The position numbers were made by a program, and so were the translations under genes. A stretch of DNA of 64,000 bases, taken from contig CAYMII010000010.1 in NCBI GenBank assembly GCA_964390565.1, forward strand, positions 1 to 64,000, written 5' to 3'. Shown in pieces: positions 42,487 through 50,566 of this stretch; positions within the stretch are counted from its first letter, which is position 1; every line of letters starts with the position of its first letter. A model generated the notes under the pieces. That model was not told where the DNA came from. It did no database searches and saw only the letters and a program-made list of their open reading frames with translations. The DNA comes from UBA8529 sp964390565 (GTDB taxonomy: Bacteria > Bacteroidota > Bacteroidia > Bacteroidales > Tenuifilaceae).

Positions 42487-45234
42487 ATGTCAGAAAATAA
42501 AAAAACATACGATGCCCTAGTAGTGGGTGGTGGAATTGCCGGTCAAGAGGCAGCACTGAGCCTTGCCGATATGGACTACAAGGTTCTTTTGGTAGAAAAA
42601 GACCTTTCCATTGGAGGCAAGATGATTCAGCTTAGTAAGGTTTTCCCAACCCTCGACTGTGCTGCGTGTATTACCACCCCAAAGATGTCTGAAACCGCAC
42701 GACATCCTAATATTACCCTTATGCTGAATAGCCAGATTAGGGAAATTGAGAAAAAAGATAAGTCATTTGATATAAATATTAACCGTAAGGCTCGCTTTGT
42801 AAAGCCTGAGGTTTGTACTGGGTGTCAGGAGTGCGAATTTGCTTGCCCCGAGGTTCGTGTTGATGAGTATAATTCTAATCTTGCTGGTCGAAAGGTGGCC
42901 TATATTCCATTTAACCTTGCAAACCCAAGAATTGCATCAATCGATCGTCAGGATGCATCAGCTCCCTGTATTAATGAGTGCCCCGGTGGAGTAAAACCTT
43001 ACGGTTACATTTCGCTTGTGCGAAATGGGCAGTACGAGGATGCCATGCACCTTCACCTCGAGGATATACCAATCCCCGGCAGTTTAGGTCGTGCTTGTTA
43101 CGCTCCTTGCCAAAGCGAGTGTACAAGGGGTAGCCTTGAGGCTCCAGTTGATATCCGAAGGATAAAAAGATTTTTTGCTGAGGATTACTATAACAAATAT
43201 CCTCAAGCACCAGAAAGAACAACTAAACCAAGCACTGGAAAACGAATAGCAGTTATAGGTTCGGGTCCTGCTGGGCTAACAGCCGCTTATCATCTAGCAT
43301 TAAAAGGTCATTCAGTAAAAATATTTGAAGCAGCCCCAAAAGCTGGCGGTATGCTAATGCTAACTCTTCCTGAGTATCGTTTACCCAAAAGCGTTGTTGA
43401 AAGAGATATTCAAAATATAACATCACTTGGTGTTGAGATAGAGGTAAATCATAAAGTCGAAAGCCTTGCTAAGCTAAAGGGCATGGGCTTCGATTCCGTA
43501 TTTATTTCGGTTGGAACCCATAATACTTTCAGCCTAAGTATCGAAGGCGCAAATCTAAAAGGGATTGCTTCGTGTCTTGATTTCCTTCAAAAAGCCAATA
43601 TTGGCGACAGGGATGATTTAACAGGGAAGAAAGTAATGATTATTGGTGGTGGAAATACTGCCATCGATGCATCAAGAACCGCGTTACGCTTAGGCGCATC
43701 GAAGGTTACCGTTGTTTATCGTCGTAGTCGCGAGGAGATGCCTTGCTTTGCCCCTGAGATTAAGGAGGCCGAGGAGGAAGGAGTTGAGATTCTTATTCTT
43801 CGTAATCCTATTAAATTCATTGGCGAGAACGGTAAACTTACAAAGGTTCAGCTAATCAAGATGAAACTTGATAAACCTGATGCCAGTGGCCGAAGAAGTC
43901 CAGTTCCTATCGATGGTTCAGAGTACTTTGAGGATGTTGATTTTGTTGTTGAGGCAATTGGTTTACAGCCTTCAACTTCGATCTTCTCGAATGAAGTTGA
44001 TTTGAATAAGAACGGCACAATAAAGGTTAATGCAAAAACTTTGCAGATTTCAAATTCGCTTGTTTTTGCAGGTGGCGATGGGGTTACTGGTGCATCAACC
44101 ATTATTGAGGCGGCTGGACAAGGAAAACGCGCAGCGTTTTATATTGATAAATTCCTTAATGGATTAAATCCTGAAGATTTTGAATTTGGCGATAAGCTCC
44201 CAGCATTAGATAAATCGAAGGTTTTGCATCGCGATAATATCAAATTTGCCAACCCAGTTCACGAAACTCTTCGTGATGCAAACAAGCGTGTAAAGGATTT
44301 TGAGGATGTTGAGAAGACTTTCAGCGAAGCTGAAGTTAAGCTAAGCGCAGATCGTTGTCTCGATTGCAGCAACTGTCGTGAGTGTCATCAGTGCGTTTCT
44401 GCTTGTCCTGCCGAGGCTATCGATTTCTCTCAAAAGGATGAAGTTGTTGTTTCCGAAGCAAAATCAGTGATTGTATCAACAGGATTCAAACTCTTTAAAC
44501 CTGAGAATAAGCCTCAATACGGCTATGGCAAATATCCAAACGTGATTGATGCCATGCAAATGGACCGCTTAATTGCTCCAACTCGTCCATTCAACAACGT
44601 TCTTCGCCCCGGCGATGGTAAAGTACCCGATAAGATTGCCTATGTGCTTTGCACAGGTTCAAGGGATTCAAGTATTGAACATGGTATGGGATGTACCACC
44701 GAGTGCTCGAATAACCCAATCTGCTCGCAGATTTGCTGTATGTACTCTATCAAACAAGCGCAATTGCTAATGGGTGCGCTACCAATGGCTGATATTACCA
44801 TTTACTACATGGATATTAGAGCATTTGGTAAGGGTTACGAGGAGTTCTTCCATCAATCCAAAGGGATGGGCGTAAGTTTCATTAAGGGAAAGATTGCTAA
44901 AATCACCCAAAAGGACGATAACAGCGGCGATTTAATTCTTCGCTACGAGGATGTTACCACAGGAACGCTTAAGGAGGCAAAGCACGATTTGGTGGTGCTT
45001 TCGGTAGGTGTTCTTCCTAATAATGAGATTACCAAGGTATTTACAAACCAAAAACTTGAACTCGACGATCAACGCTTTATTAAGCAGATTGATGAGCTTG
45101 TAAGTCCATCGCTAACTAGCATCGAAGGGGTATTTGTTGCGGGAACAGCCGCTGGACCAAAGGATATCCCCGATTCAATTCTATCGGCAGGATCTGCAGC
45201 ATCAGAGGCAGCAAGTTATGTGAATAATTTATAA
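42487..45234 (+). CDS. HdrA-like protein interrupted by a GltD-like NAD(P)H:FAD domain
   Basis: 915 residues. N-terminal HdrA part: FAD motif VVGGGIAGQEAALSL near 11-25, LDCAACITTPKM, and a 4Fe-4S set CTGCQECEFAC near 113. Inserted at about 165-570 is a complete glutamate-synthase small-subunit-like domain: Cys-rich entry (CINECPGG, CYAPCQSECTRG), FAD site IGSGPAGLTAAYHL near 253, NAD(P) site IIGGGNTAIDASRTAL near 387. HdrA resumes after about 610 with CLDCSNCRECHQCVSAC and ends FVAGTAAGPKDIPDSILSAG. It should take electrons from NAD(P)H into the Hdr-type cluster chain, perhaps by flavin bifurcation. Ten bases separate it from the next hdrA. Confidence 0.9.
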   Translation: MSENKKTYDALVVGGGIAGQEAALSLADMDYKVLLVEKDLSIGGKMIQLSKVFPTLDCAACITTPKMSETARHPNITLMLNSQIREIEKKDKSFDININRKARFVKPEVCTGCQECEFACPEVRVDEYNSNLAGRKVAYIPFNLANPRIASIDRQDASAPCINECPGGVKPYGYISLVRNGQYEDAMHLHLEDIPIPGSLGRACYAPCQSECTRGSLEAPVDIRRIKRFFAEDYYNKYPQAPERTTKPSTGKRIAVIGSGPAGLTAAYHLALKGHSVKIFEAAPKAGGMLMLTLPEYRLPKSVVERDIQNITSLGVEIEVNHKVESLAKLKGMGFDSVFISVGTHNTFSLSIEGANLKGIASCLDFLQKANIGDRDDLTGKKVMIIGGGNTAIDASRTALRLGASKVTVVYRRSREEMPCFAPEIKEAEEEGVEILILRNPIKFIGENGKLTKVQLIKMKLDKPDASGRRSPVPIDGSEYFEDVDFVVEAIGLQPSTSIFSNEVDLNKNGTIKVNAKTLQISNSLVFAGGDGVTGASTIIEAAGQGKRAAFYIDKFLNGLNPEDFEFGDKLPALDKSKVLHRDNIKFANPVHETLRDANKRVKDFEDVEKTFSEAEVKLSADRCLDCSNCRECHQCVSACPAEAIDFSQKDEVVVSEAKSVIVSTGFKLFKPENKPQYGYGKYPNVIDAMQMDRLIAPTRPFNNVLRPGDGKVPDKIAYVLCTGSRDSSIEHGMGCTTECSNNPICSQICCMYSIKQAQLLMGALPMADITIYYMDIRAFGKGYEEFFHQSKGMGVSFIKGKIAKITQKDDNSGDLILRYEDVTTGTLKEAKHDLVVLSVGVLPNNEITKVFTNQKLELDDQRFIKQIDELVSPSLTSIEGVFVAGTAAGPKDIPDSILSAGSAASEAASYVNNL

Positions 45235-45244
45235 TCGTAGCGAA

Positions 45245-47215
45245 ATGAAACAAAGAATAGGAGTCTATATATGCCATTGCGGCGGTAACATCTCCGATTA
45301 TGTAGATGTTGAGCAGCTTGGCAAATTGATGGAAAAAGAGGACGGCGTAATTATATCAAAAGATGTAATGTTTGCCTGCTCTGATGCCAATCAAAAGGAT
45401 ATGATCAATGATATTAACGAGAAGCAGCTCGATGCGATTGTGGTTGCATCTTGCTCTCCCAAACTTCATACTCATACTTTCCGCGGTGTTGCTGAAAGGG
45501 CAGGGATTAATCCCTATAACTATGCTCAAGTAAACGTTCGTGAGCAGTGCTCATGGGCACACTCCGATAAGCCTATGGATGCTACGATTAAAGCTTATGG
45601 TCTTATCAGAGCCGGTATTGGTCGGGTTTCGCACTCCGAGGCGCTTGAGAGTATTGAGATTACTACTCAAAAGGCAGTTGCAGTTATTGGTGCAGGTGTT
45701 TCTGGAATGAGAGCCGCAATTGACCTAGCCCGTATGGGCAGCCATGTTTACTTAATCGAAAAGGAGAGTAAGGTTGGAGGTAAAATTGCCAACACTGGCA
45801 AACTCTTTATGACTGGCGAGAATGGGAGCGAGGTTATCGAAAGGCTTAATCAGCGCATTAAGCAGTTGAGCAATATTACCGTATTTACAAATGCTATACT
45901 TGGAAAAGTATCGGGAAGTATCGGTAACTTTTTTATGGATGTTAATGTTGGTGAGGAGTTGCTTAAGCTCAACGTTGGATCAGTGTTGGTAACAACTGGA
46001 TTTGACTTTTATCAACCCCAAGAGGGCGAATACGGGTATAAACTTTCGGAGAATGTTATCACTCTTCAGGATTTTAATAAGCTTATCGAATCGAGTAATG
46101 GTAAGCTGGTTCACAACGGAAAGCCCGTTAAATCGGTTGCTTATATCTATTGCGTTGGAAATCGCCAATCGAAAGGCGATAACAAGTACTGCTCGCGCCA
46201 ATGCTGCACAGCAGCAGTTCATTCATCGTTGAGGGTGCATGAGAAGTTTGAGGGTGTAAAGGCATTTCATATTCATCGCGATATTAGAACTTACGGAAAG
46301 CAGGAACTGCTTTATCTTGAATCATCGAGAAAAGGTGATATCTACATAAAATTTGAGGAGAAGGAGCCACCCGTTGTTGAGTTAAAGGATAGCAAACCTA
46401 CAATTAGAGTAAAGGATTACTTAACCTCGAAGAAAGAGTTAACGCTTGATGCTGACCTGGTTGTTCTTGTAACTGGCATGGTTGCTCGTGCTGATAGCAA
46501 TGAGATATCGAGCAAACTGAAAATCCCTATTGGAAGCGATAAATTCTTCAACGAGATCCATCCAAAGCTAAAGCCTGTAGAAACCGTAATCAAAGGAGTA
46601 TATATTGGTGGTGCTTGTCAAGGACCAAAGAACATAACCGAATCGGTTCAATCGGCCTTATCGGGCGCATCAAAAATAAATGCGGTGCTAAGAAAGGGTT
46701 CAATTGCCCTAGAGCCAATAGTTGCAAGGGTTAATGCTGATGCTTGCGCTTGGTGCAACAAGTGCGCTGAGGTTTGCGAGTACGATGCGGTTAAACCAAT
46801 CGAAAGCAACGGTAAGATGATTGCTGAGGTGAACATCTCAACCTGTACTGGTTGCGGTATCTGCGCTCCGGTTTGTCCTACCAATGCCATTGAGATTGCT
46901 CAATACACCGATAACGAGATTGAATCGATGATTGATGGATTCATGTCGAAAGGTGAAATTGAGGCACGTGAGCTCGAGCATGGCGCTAAGGTTGAGGCGG
47001 GTAAGGTTGGAATGAAAGAGTACCCTGAGATTTGGAATCATATAATTGGAGCGATTAACGGAAGTTCGCTTACAATTCCTGAGATAGCCGCCAAAACGGG
47101 TATCGAATCGAATCTGATAACTTGGCACTTGATGACCATGAACCGTTACAGCGTGGTTGAGCCTGCTGGATTGAACGATGAAGAAACTTACTACAAGTAC
47201 AAACTCAAAAAGTAA
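45245..47215 (+). CDS. hdrA: HdrA-like / QmoB-like iron-sulfur flavoprotein
   Basis: 656 residues with the full HdrA order: N-terminal ICHCGGNI Cys pair, the ASCSPKLHTHTF motif, FAD site VIGAGVSGMRAAIDLA near 145, a mid-protein Cys group around CSRQCCTAAVHSS, and two 4Fe-4S sets (CAWCNKCAEVC, CTGCGICAPVC) near 500-545. A C-terminal helical segment resembling a winged helix (LTIPEIAAKTGIESNLITWHL) follows. It forms the core of a Qmo/Hdr-type electron transfer complex with its neighbours, the membrane subunit starting 6 bases later. Confidence 0.92.
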   Translation: MKQRIGVYICHCGGNISDYVDVEQLGKLMEKEDGVIISKDVMFACSDANQKDMINDINEKQLDAIVVASCSPKLHTHTFRGVAERAGINPYNYAQVNVREQCSWAHSDKPMDATIKAYGLIRAGIGRVSHSEALESIEITTQKAVAVIGAGVSGMRAAIDLARMGSHVYLIEKESKVGGKIANTGKLFMTGENGSEVIERLNQRIKQLSNITVFTNAILGKVSGSIGNFFMDVNVGEELLKLNVGSVLVTTGFDFYQPQEGEYGYKLSENVITLQDFNKLIESSNGKLVHNGKPVKSVAYIYCVGNRQSKGDNKYCSRQCCTAAVHSSLRVHEKFEGVKAFHIHRDIRTYGKQELLYLESSRKGDIYIKFEEKEPPVVELKDSKPTIRVKDYLTSKKELTLDADLVVLVTGMVARADSNEISSKLKIPIGSDKFFNEIHPKLKPVETVIKGVYIGGACQGPKNITESVQSALSGASKINAVLRKGSIALEPIVARVNADACAWCNKCAEVCEYDAVKPIESNGKMIAEVNISTCTGCGICAPVCPTNAIEIAQYTDNEIESMIDGFMSKGEIEARELEHGAKVEAGKVGMKEYPEIWNHIIGAINGSSLTIPEIAAKTGIESNLITWHLMTMNRYSVVEPAGLNDEETYYKYKLKK

Positions 47216-47221
47216 ACAGCT

Positions 47222-48298
47222 ATGTCGCATATAAATCCCAATTTTGCTGAAGAAATCAAGAAATTTGGTGCTAAAGATTTTCATCTTTGCTTTAACTGTG
47301 GTAACTGCACTGCAATCTGCGCGCTATCTACTAAAGATGAATCGTTCCCACGCGAAATGGTTCGTTACAGTACGCTTGGATTAGAGGAGGATATCAAATC
47401 ATCGCTAAAACCTTGGATGTGCTACTACTGTGGCGAATGTAGCACCGATTGCCCACGTCAGGCGCACCCTGGCGAGTTGATGATGTCGCTACGCCGTTGG
47501 TTAACATCAAAGTACGATTGGACTGGTCTATCGGGCTTGCTATACAAGCATCTATCAGCATATATCATTGGATTCCTTTTGGTTATTGTTGGTCTAATTG
47601 CCTTTGCTGCCAAACTCGAGTGGAATCAGGAGAAAATAATGCATTTCGGTCATCTGTTCGAGATGTTTGCCATTGCAGGAGTTTTTGCAATAATTCTTCT
47701 TCCTAACATTTTTAGGATGTGGTTATATACCATTTTTAGACCAAAGGTAAAGGCTACGGTTAAGGTTTACTACCAAGCCTTTTCGGAGCTATTGGTTCAT
47801 ATGTTTACCCAAAAGCGATTCCTTGAATGCGAGAAATCTCAAGAGACACAAATCAAGTGGTTTGAGCACTTTATCTTGGTAATTGGCTACCTTTCGTTGC
47901 TGTTCACCACCGTTTTTCTCGATTGGTTTGGCTCCCAGAATATGTTTGTTATAGCCCTTGGTTATGTTGAGAGCGCAATAATATTTGTGGTAACATTCCT
48001 ATTCATTCTAAAGCGAGCAAAGAAAACCGAGGCGTTGCATAAATTCTCGCAGCCATCCGATTGGTTTTTTGTGATATGGTTATTCCTAATGGGTTTTACA
48101 GCATTTTTTGTACGCCTTTTTATCGATTTAAATATTTTAGAGAGTAACTTTTGGCTATTTATGGCTCATCTGGCCGTGCTGGTGCAGTGGGCAATAATCA
48201 TTGTTCCTTTTGGCAAATGGACACACTTTTTGTATCGCTCGTTTGCTATGTACTTTGCAAAGGTTCAGGAGTTGACCGTTGCTCAAAAAAAGAAATAG
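47222..48298 (+). CDS. QmoC-like membrane subunit (HdrC + HdrE/NarI-like fusion)
   Basis: 358 residues. Two 4Fe-4S Cys sets at C23, C26, C29, C33 (CFNCGNCTAIC) and C67, C70, C73, C77 (CYYCGECSTDC) form an HdrC-like head; about six transmembrane helices follow (from about residue 112), with His residues in several (HLSAY, HMFTQ, HFILVIG) that may hold heme b. QmoC passes electrons between the quinone pool and the HdrA-type flavoproteins. Last gene of the operon; strong terminator behind it. Confidence 0.9.
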   Translation: MSHINPNFAEEIKKFGAKDFHLCFNCGNCTAICALSTKDESFPREMVRYSTLGLEEDIKSSLKPWMCYYCGECSTDCPRQAHPGELMMSLRRWLTSKYDWTGLSGLLYKHLSAYIIGFLLVIVGLIAFAAKLEWNQEKIMHFGHLFEMFAIAGVFAIILLPNIFRMWLYTIFRPKVKATVKVYYQAFSELLVHMFTQKRFLECEKSQETQIKWFEHFILVIGYLSLLFTTVFLDWFGSQNMFVIALGYVESAIIFVVTFLFILKRAKKTEALHKFSQPSDWFFVIWLFLMGFTAFFVRLFIDLNILESNFWLFMAHLAVLVQWAIIIVPFGKWTHFLYRSFAMYFAKVQELTVAQKKK

Positions 48299-48330
48299 GA
48301 AAGTTCAAAAGATCATTAAGCAATTTTAGT

Positions 48331-48373
48331 AAGGGTTTGCTAAGTAATATCTTAGCGAACCCTTATTTTTTTT
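48331..48373 (+). terminator. intrinsic terminator of the Hdr/Qmo-like operon
   Basis: A 14-bp stem AAGGGTTTGCTAAG / CTTAGCGAACCCTT (one G-U), 6-base loop, then A followed by eight T. 32 bases after the QmoC-like stop. Confidence 0.95.
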
Positions 48374-48412
48374 AATAACTAGTTCAGCATTTTGGTTGTT
48401 TGGCTTTCTGTA

Positions 48413-48820
48413 TTAAATGTTTGAAACAGTTATGTGTGGAGGATAATTAATACGTTTTGGTCTCATACCCTCATCTAAACAGGCTAATACAAAGATTCCC
48501 TCTATCACTTTCTCCCTTTTTGTTCCGTACATCTCTTCCGAAAATATCTGGACTTGAACAATTACCCTGACATTGGTCGTTTTTACTATTCGCCCAATTA
48601 TCTCAACGATTGAGTTGGGATGAACGGCTTTTAGGAATTTAATATTTTCGGTATTTACAGTAACCATTTTTTGGCGTGTAAAGCGCGTAGCAGTTATATA
48701 AGCCACTTCGTCCATCCATTTCATTGCTTGACCTCCAAATAGGGTATCGTTTGCATTTAGAGTGTTAGGAAAAATTGCCTTGAACTGTCGAGTTTCGGAT
48801 TGTTGAATTTTGTCTTCCAT
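48413..48820 (-). CDS. acyl-CoA thioesterase, hotdog fold
   Basis: 135 residues of the YciA/BFIT-like acyl-CoA hydrolase family. Signature NANDTLFGGQAMKWMDEVAY with the catalytic Asp, then VTVNTENIKFLKAVHPNSIVE and VRVIVQVQIF. It hydrolyses acyl-CoA to fatty acid and CoA. It has its own -7 box (TAATTTTG at 48850-48843 on the minus strand), divergent from the DUF134 gene. Confidence 0.88.
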   Translation of the reverse strand: MEDKIQQSETRQFKAIFPNTLNANDTLFGGQAMKWMDEVAYITATRFTRQKMVTVNTENIKFLKAVHPNSIVEIIGRIVKTTNVRVIVQVQIFSEEMYGTKREKVIEGIFVLACLDEGMRPKRINYPPHITVSNI

Positions 48821-48842
48821 GATAAAAATAATAAAGTTGATG

Positions 48843-48850
48843 CAAAATTA
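48843..48850 (-). promoter_or_regulatory. -7 box for the thioesterase gene
   Basis: TAATTTTG on the minus strand, exact TAnnTTTG, about 23 bases before the ATG at 48820. Confidence 0.5.
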
Positions 48851-48860
48851 TAAATAATAA

Positions 48861-48874
48861 TGAACATATGTTCA
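48861..48874. promoter_or_regulatory. perfect 14-base palindrome TGAACATATGTTCA
   Basis: It lies between the divergent -7 boxes of the thioesterase and DUF134 genes, centred near -31 of the DUF134 start. The position suits an operator for the DUF134 DNA-binding protein itself. Confidence 0.55.
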
Positions 48875-48884
48875 AAACATTTAG

Positions 48885-48892
48885 TAAATTTG
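48885..48892 (+). promoter_or_regulatory. -7 box for the DUF134 gene
   Basis: TAAATTTG, exact TAnnTTTG, 17 bases before ATG 48910, implying a very short 5' leader. Confidence 0.5.
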
Positions 48893-48909
48893 CGCCATAG
48901 ATATTTAAA

Positions 48910-49335
48910 ATGCCACGTCCAAAACTTAAGCGATTAATTGTTAAACCTCCTGTAATGGAGGGATTTAAACCATTTGGAGTTCCAATAACTGATTTGGAAC
49001 CAGTTATTCTTTTGTATGAGGAGTACGAATCAATTCGCTTAATGGATTACGAAGGGTATACACAGGAACAATCGGCTGAAATGATGAGCGTTTCGAGGCC
49101 AACCTTCACTCGTATTTACGAAAAGGCTCGTAGAGCAATTGCAAAGGCATTTGTAGAGGGGAAAGCAATTTTTATTGAGGGTGGAAATTATCATACCAAC
49201 GATTGCTGGTACAAGTGCGAAAGTTGCTTAAAGTTGAACATAACTAAAACAGAAACGAAATCGTGTACCTATTGCACTTCTGATAAGCTTAGAAGGTTAA
49301 ATAAAACAATTGAAAAAGATGGACTCAGCGGATAA
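48910..49335 (+). CDS. DUF134 (UPF0251) family DNA-binding protein
   Basis: 141 residues. Start MPRPKLKRLIVKPPVMEGFKP and MDYEGYTQEQSAEMMSVSRP are the DUF134 signature; the latter is a sigma-70-region-4-like helix-turn-helix. The C-terminus has four Cys (CESC, CTYC) that could bind a metal. Likely regulator of the small genes that follow; the next gene overlaps its end by 17 bases. Confidence 0.92.
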   Translation: MPRPKLKRLIVKPPVMEGFKPFGVPITDLEPVILLYEEYESIRLMDYEGYTQEQSAEMMSVSRPTFTRIYEKARRAIAKAFVEGKAIFIEGGNYHTNDCWYKCESCLKLNITKTETKSCTYCTSDKLRRLNKTIEKDGLSG

Positions 49336-49522
49336 TAAGGGCTTTTGTATCTGTGTGGATTGTAATACTCGGATACCTCATCTCAAAGGGAAGCCTTGTA
49401 GAGAAATCGATTGCCCCAAGTGTGGCAAAAAAATGATGCGCGAAGGAAATTATCATCATCAATTATACTTACAAAAAAAAGGAGAACAAGACAATGAAAG
49501 TAGCAGTACCAACAAGGGGTAA
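49319..49522 (+). CDS. small zinc-ribbon-like protein
   Basis: 67 residues from ATG 49319. Two Cys pairs (CICVDC and CPKCGKK) plus a third Cys in KPCREIDCP suggest a rubredoxin/zinc-ribbon fold. The middle IPHLKGKPCREI is a motif I associate with small proteins near DUF134 and NifX-like genes, without a known function. It overlaps both neighbours (17 bases upstream, 29 downstream), so it is translationally coupled in the operon. Confidence 0.75.
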   Translation: MDSADNKGFCICVDCNTRIPHLKGKPCREIDCPKCGKKMMREGNYHHQLYLQKKGEQDNESSSTNKG

Positions 49523-49868
49523 TATTGTAGATAGCCATTTTGGCCATTGCGAATTTTATACAATTTTTACGTCTGACGAAAATCGTCAAATAATTAACTC
49601 TGAGCTATTGCCTTCACCTCAGGGATGCGGCTGTAAGAGTAATATCGCTTCGGTATTGAAAGAAAAAGGTGTTAGCGTTATGCTTGCAGGAAATATGGGC
49701 GATGGGGCTTTGAATGTGTTAAGTCGTCATGGAATTGCTGTTTACCGTGGTTGTTCTGGCGATGTAAGGCAAGTAGCTGAAGCATTTATGAAAGATCAAA
49801 TTAACGACTCAGGCGAAGGTTGCCACCATCACGACCATGAGGGTGAAGGGCACGTTTGTAACCATTAA
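49494..49868 (+). CDS. NifX/NifB-C-like (dinitrogenase FeMo-cofactor biosynthesis family) protein
   Basis: 124 residues. Start MKVAVPTRGNIVDSHFGHCEFYTIF is typical of the family; ends with a His-rich tail (GCHHHDHEGEGHVCNH) that may bind metal. Related archaeal and anaerobe proteins occur without nitrogenase. A real Shine-Dalgarno (AAAGGAG) lies 9 bases before the ATG, unusual in this window. Confidence 0.9.
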   Translation: MKVAVPTRGNIVDSHFGHCEFYTIFTSDENRQIINSELLPSPQGCGCKSNIASVLKEKGVSVMLAGNMGDGALNVLSRHGIAVYRGCSGDVRQVAEAFMKDQINDSGEGCHHHDHEGEGHVCNH

Positions 49869-50012
49869 AATTCTGAATCAAAGGTAAAAATATTGCAATT
49901 TACTTCCAATTGATTTTTGTCAGAATTGTTTGTAAACTAAATAGTTGGAATTGCTATTAACAAAGAATACTTGTAATAATTGTTTCTCATAAAATTTGAG
50001 GAGGGAATTAAC

Positions 50013-50330
50013 ATGAAAATAGCGATTCCTACAACAGGAAGTATTTTAGACGAATACTTTGAACCCTGTGAAGTTTTTACAATTTTCACGGTTGATGAAT
50101 TCAATAAAATTCGTGAATCAGAAATTTTATACACTCCAGAAGGGTGCGATTGTACAAATAATATTCCCTTAACATTGCAACAGAAAGGGGTTACAATTAT
50201 GGTAGCATATAAATTGCCCGAGCATGCCGATGGGGTTTGTGAGAAATATGGAATTAAAACTTACTTAGGTTTTAAGGGAAATGTTTCAGAGGTTATTGAC
50301 CATTTTCTTCAACAGCTAGGTAAGTTATAG
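50013..50330 (+). CDS. second NifX/NifB-C-like protein
   Basis: 105 residues from ATG 50013, which is preceded by GAGGAGGG at a good distance. Start MKIAIPTTGSILDEYFEPCE; paralogue of the preceding gene but without the His tail and with an altered metal-loop (EYFEPCE in place of SHFGHCE). Both keep the GC.C motif (GCGCKSN, GCDCTNN) seen in such proteins. Same strand, 144 bases after its paralogue. Confidence 0.88.
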   Translation: MKIAIPTTGSILDEYFEPCEVFTIFTVDEFNKIRESEILYTPEGCDCTNNIPLTLQQKGVTIMVAYKLPEHADGVCEKYGIKTYLGFKGNVSEVIDHFLQQLGKL

Positions 50331-50369
50331 GAAGAAATACTAATTCTCCTAATCAGTAAAAATATAATT

Positions 50370-50555
50370 ATGCCACATTTAGATGGGAAAGGACCCGATG
50401 GTATTGGTTTAAAAACAGGACGTTCACTTGGCTTTTGCAGAGAAATTTCAGATAGTGAAGCCCTTAATAAATTGGGCAAAGGGTTGGCTAAAAAGAGAAG
50501 ATCAGGAGGAGGTAAGGGGATGGGCAAAAGATTTAAAAGCGGATTAAATCATTAA
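50370..50555 (+). CDS. small DUF5320-like protein
   Basis: 61 residues: MPHLDGKGPDGIGLKTGRS, then a basic Gly-rich tail (KKRRSGGGKGMGKRFK). The start resembles small proteins of the DUF5320 type (MP.GDGTGP.G.GP.TGRG.G.C) that occur next to NifX-like genes in anaerobes. Function unknown. Confidence 0.7.
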   Translation: MPHLDGKGPDGIGLKTGRSLGFCREISDSEALNKLGKGLAKKRRSGGGKGMGKRFKSGLNH

Positions 50556-50566
50556 TTGAATATGTT

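Noticed and set aside
46838..47284. A 148-codon frame antisense to the 3' end of hdrA
   Set aside because: It covers conserved HdrA C-terminal and QmoC N-terminal codons; no family resemblance.
41932..48298. A dissimilatory sulfate-reduction Qmo cluster
   Set aside because: AprAB, Sat and DsrAB are absent from the window, and the GltD insertion is not a feature of ordinary QmoA.
49494..50330. Nitrogen fixation genes
   Set aside because: The two NifX-like proteins occur in many non-fixing anaerobes, and no nifHDK or nifB-like radical SAM gene is seen here.
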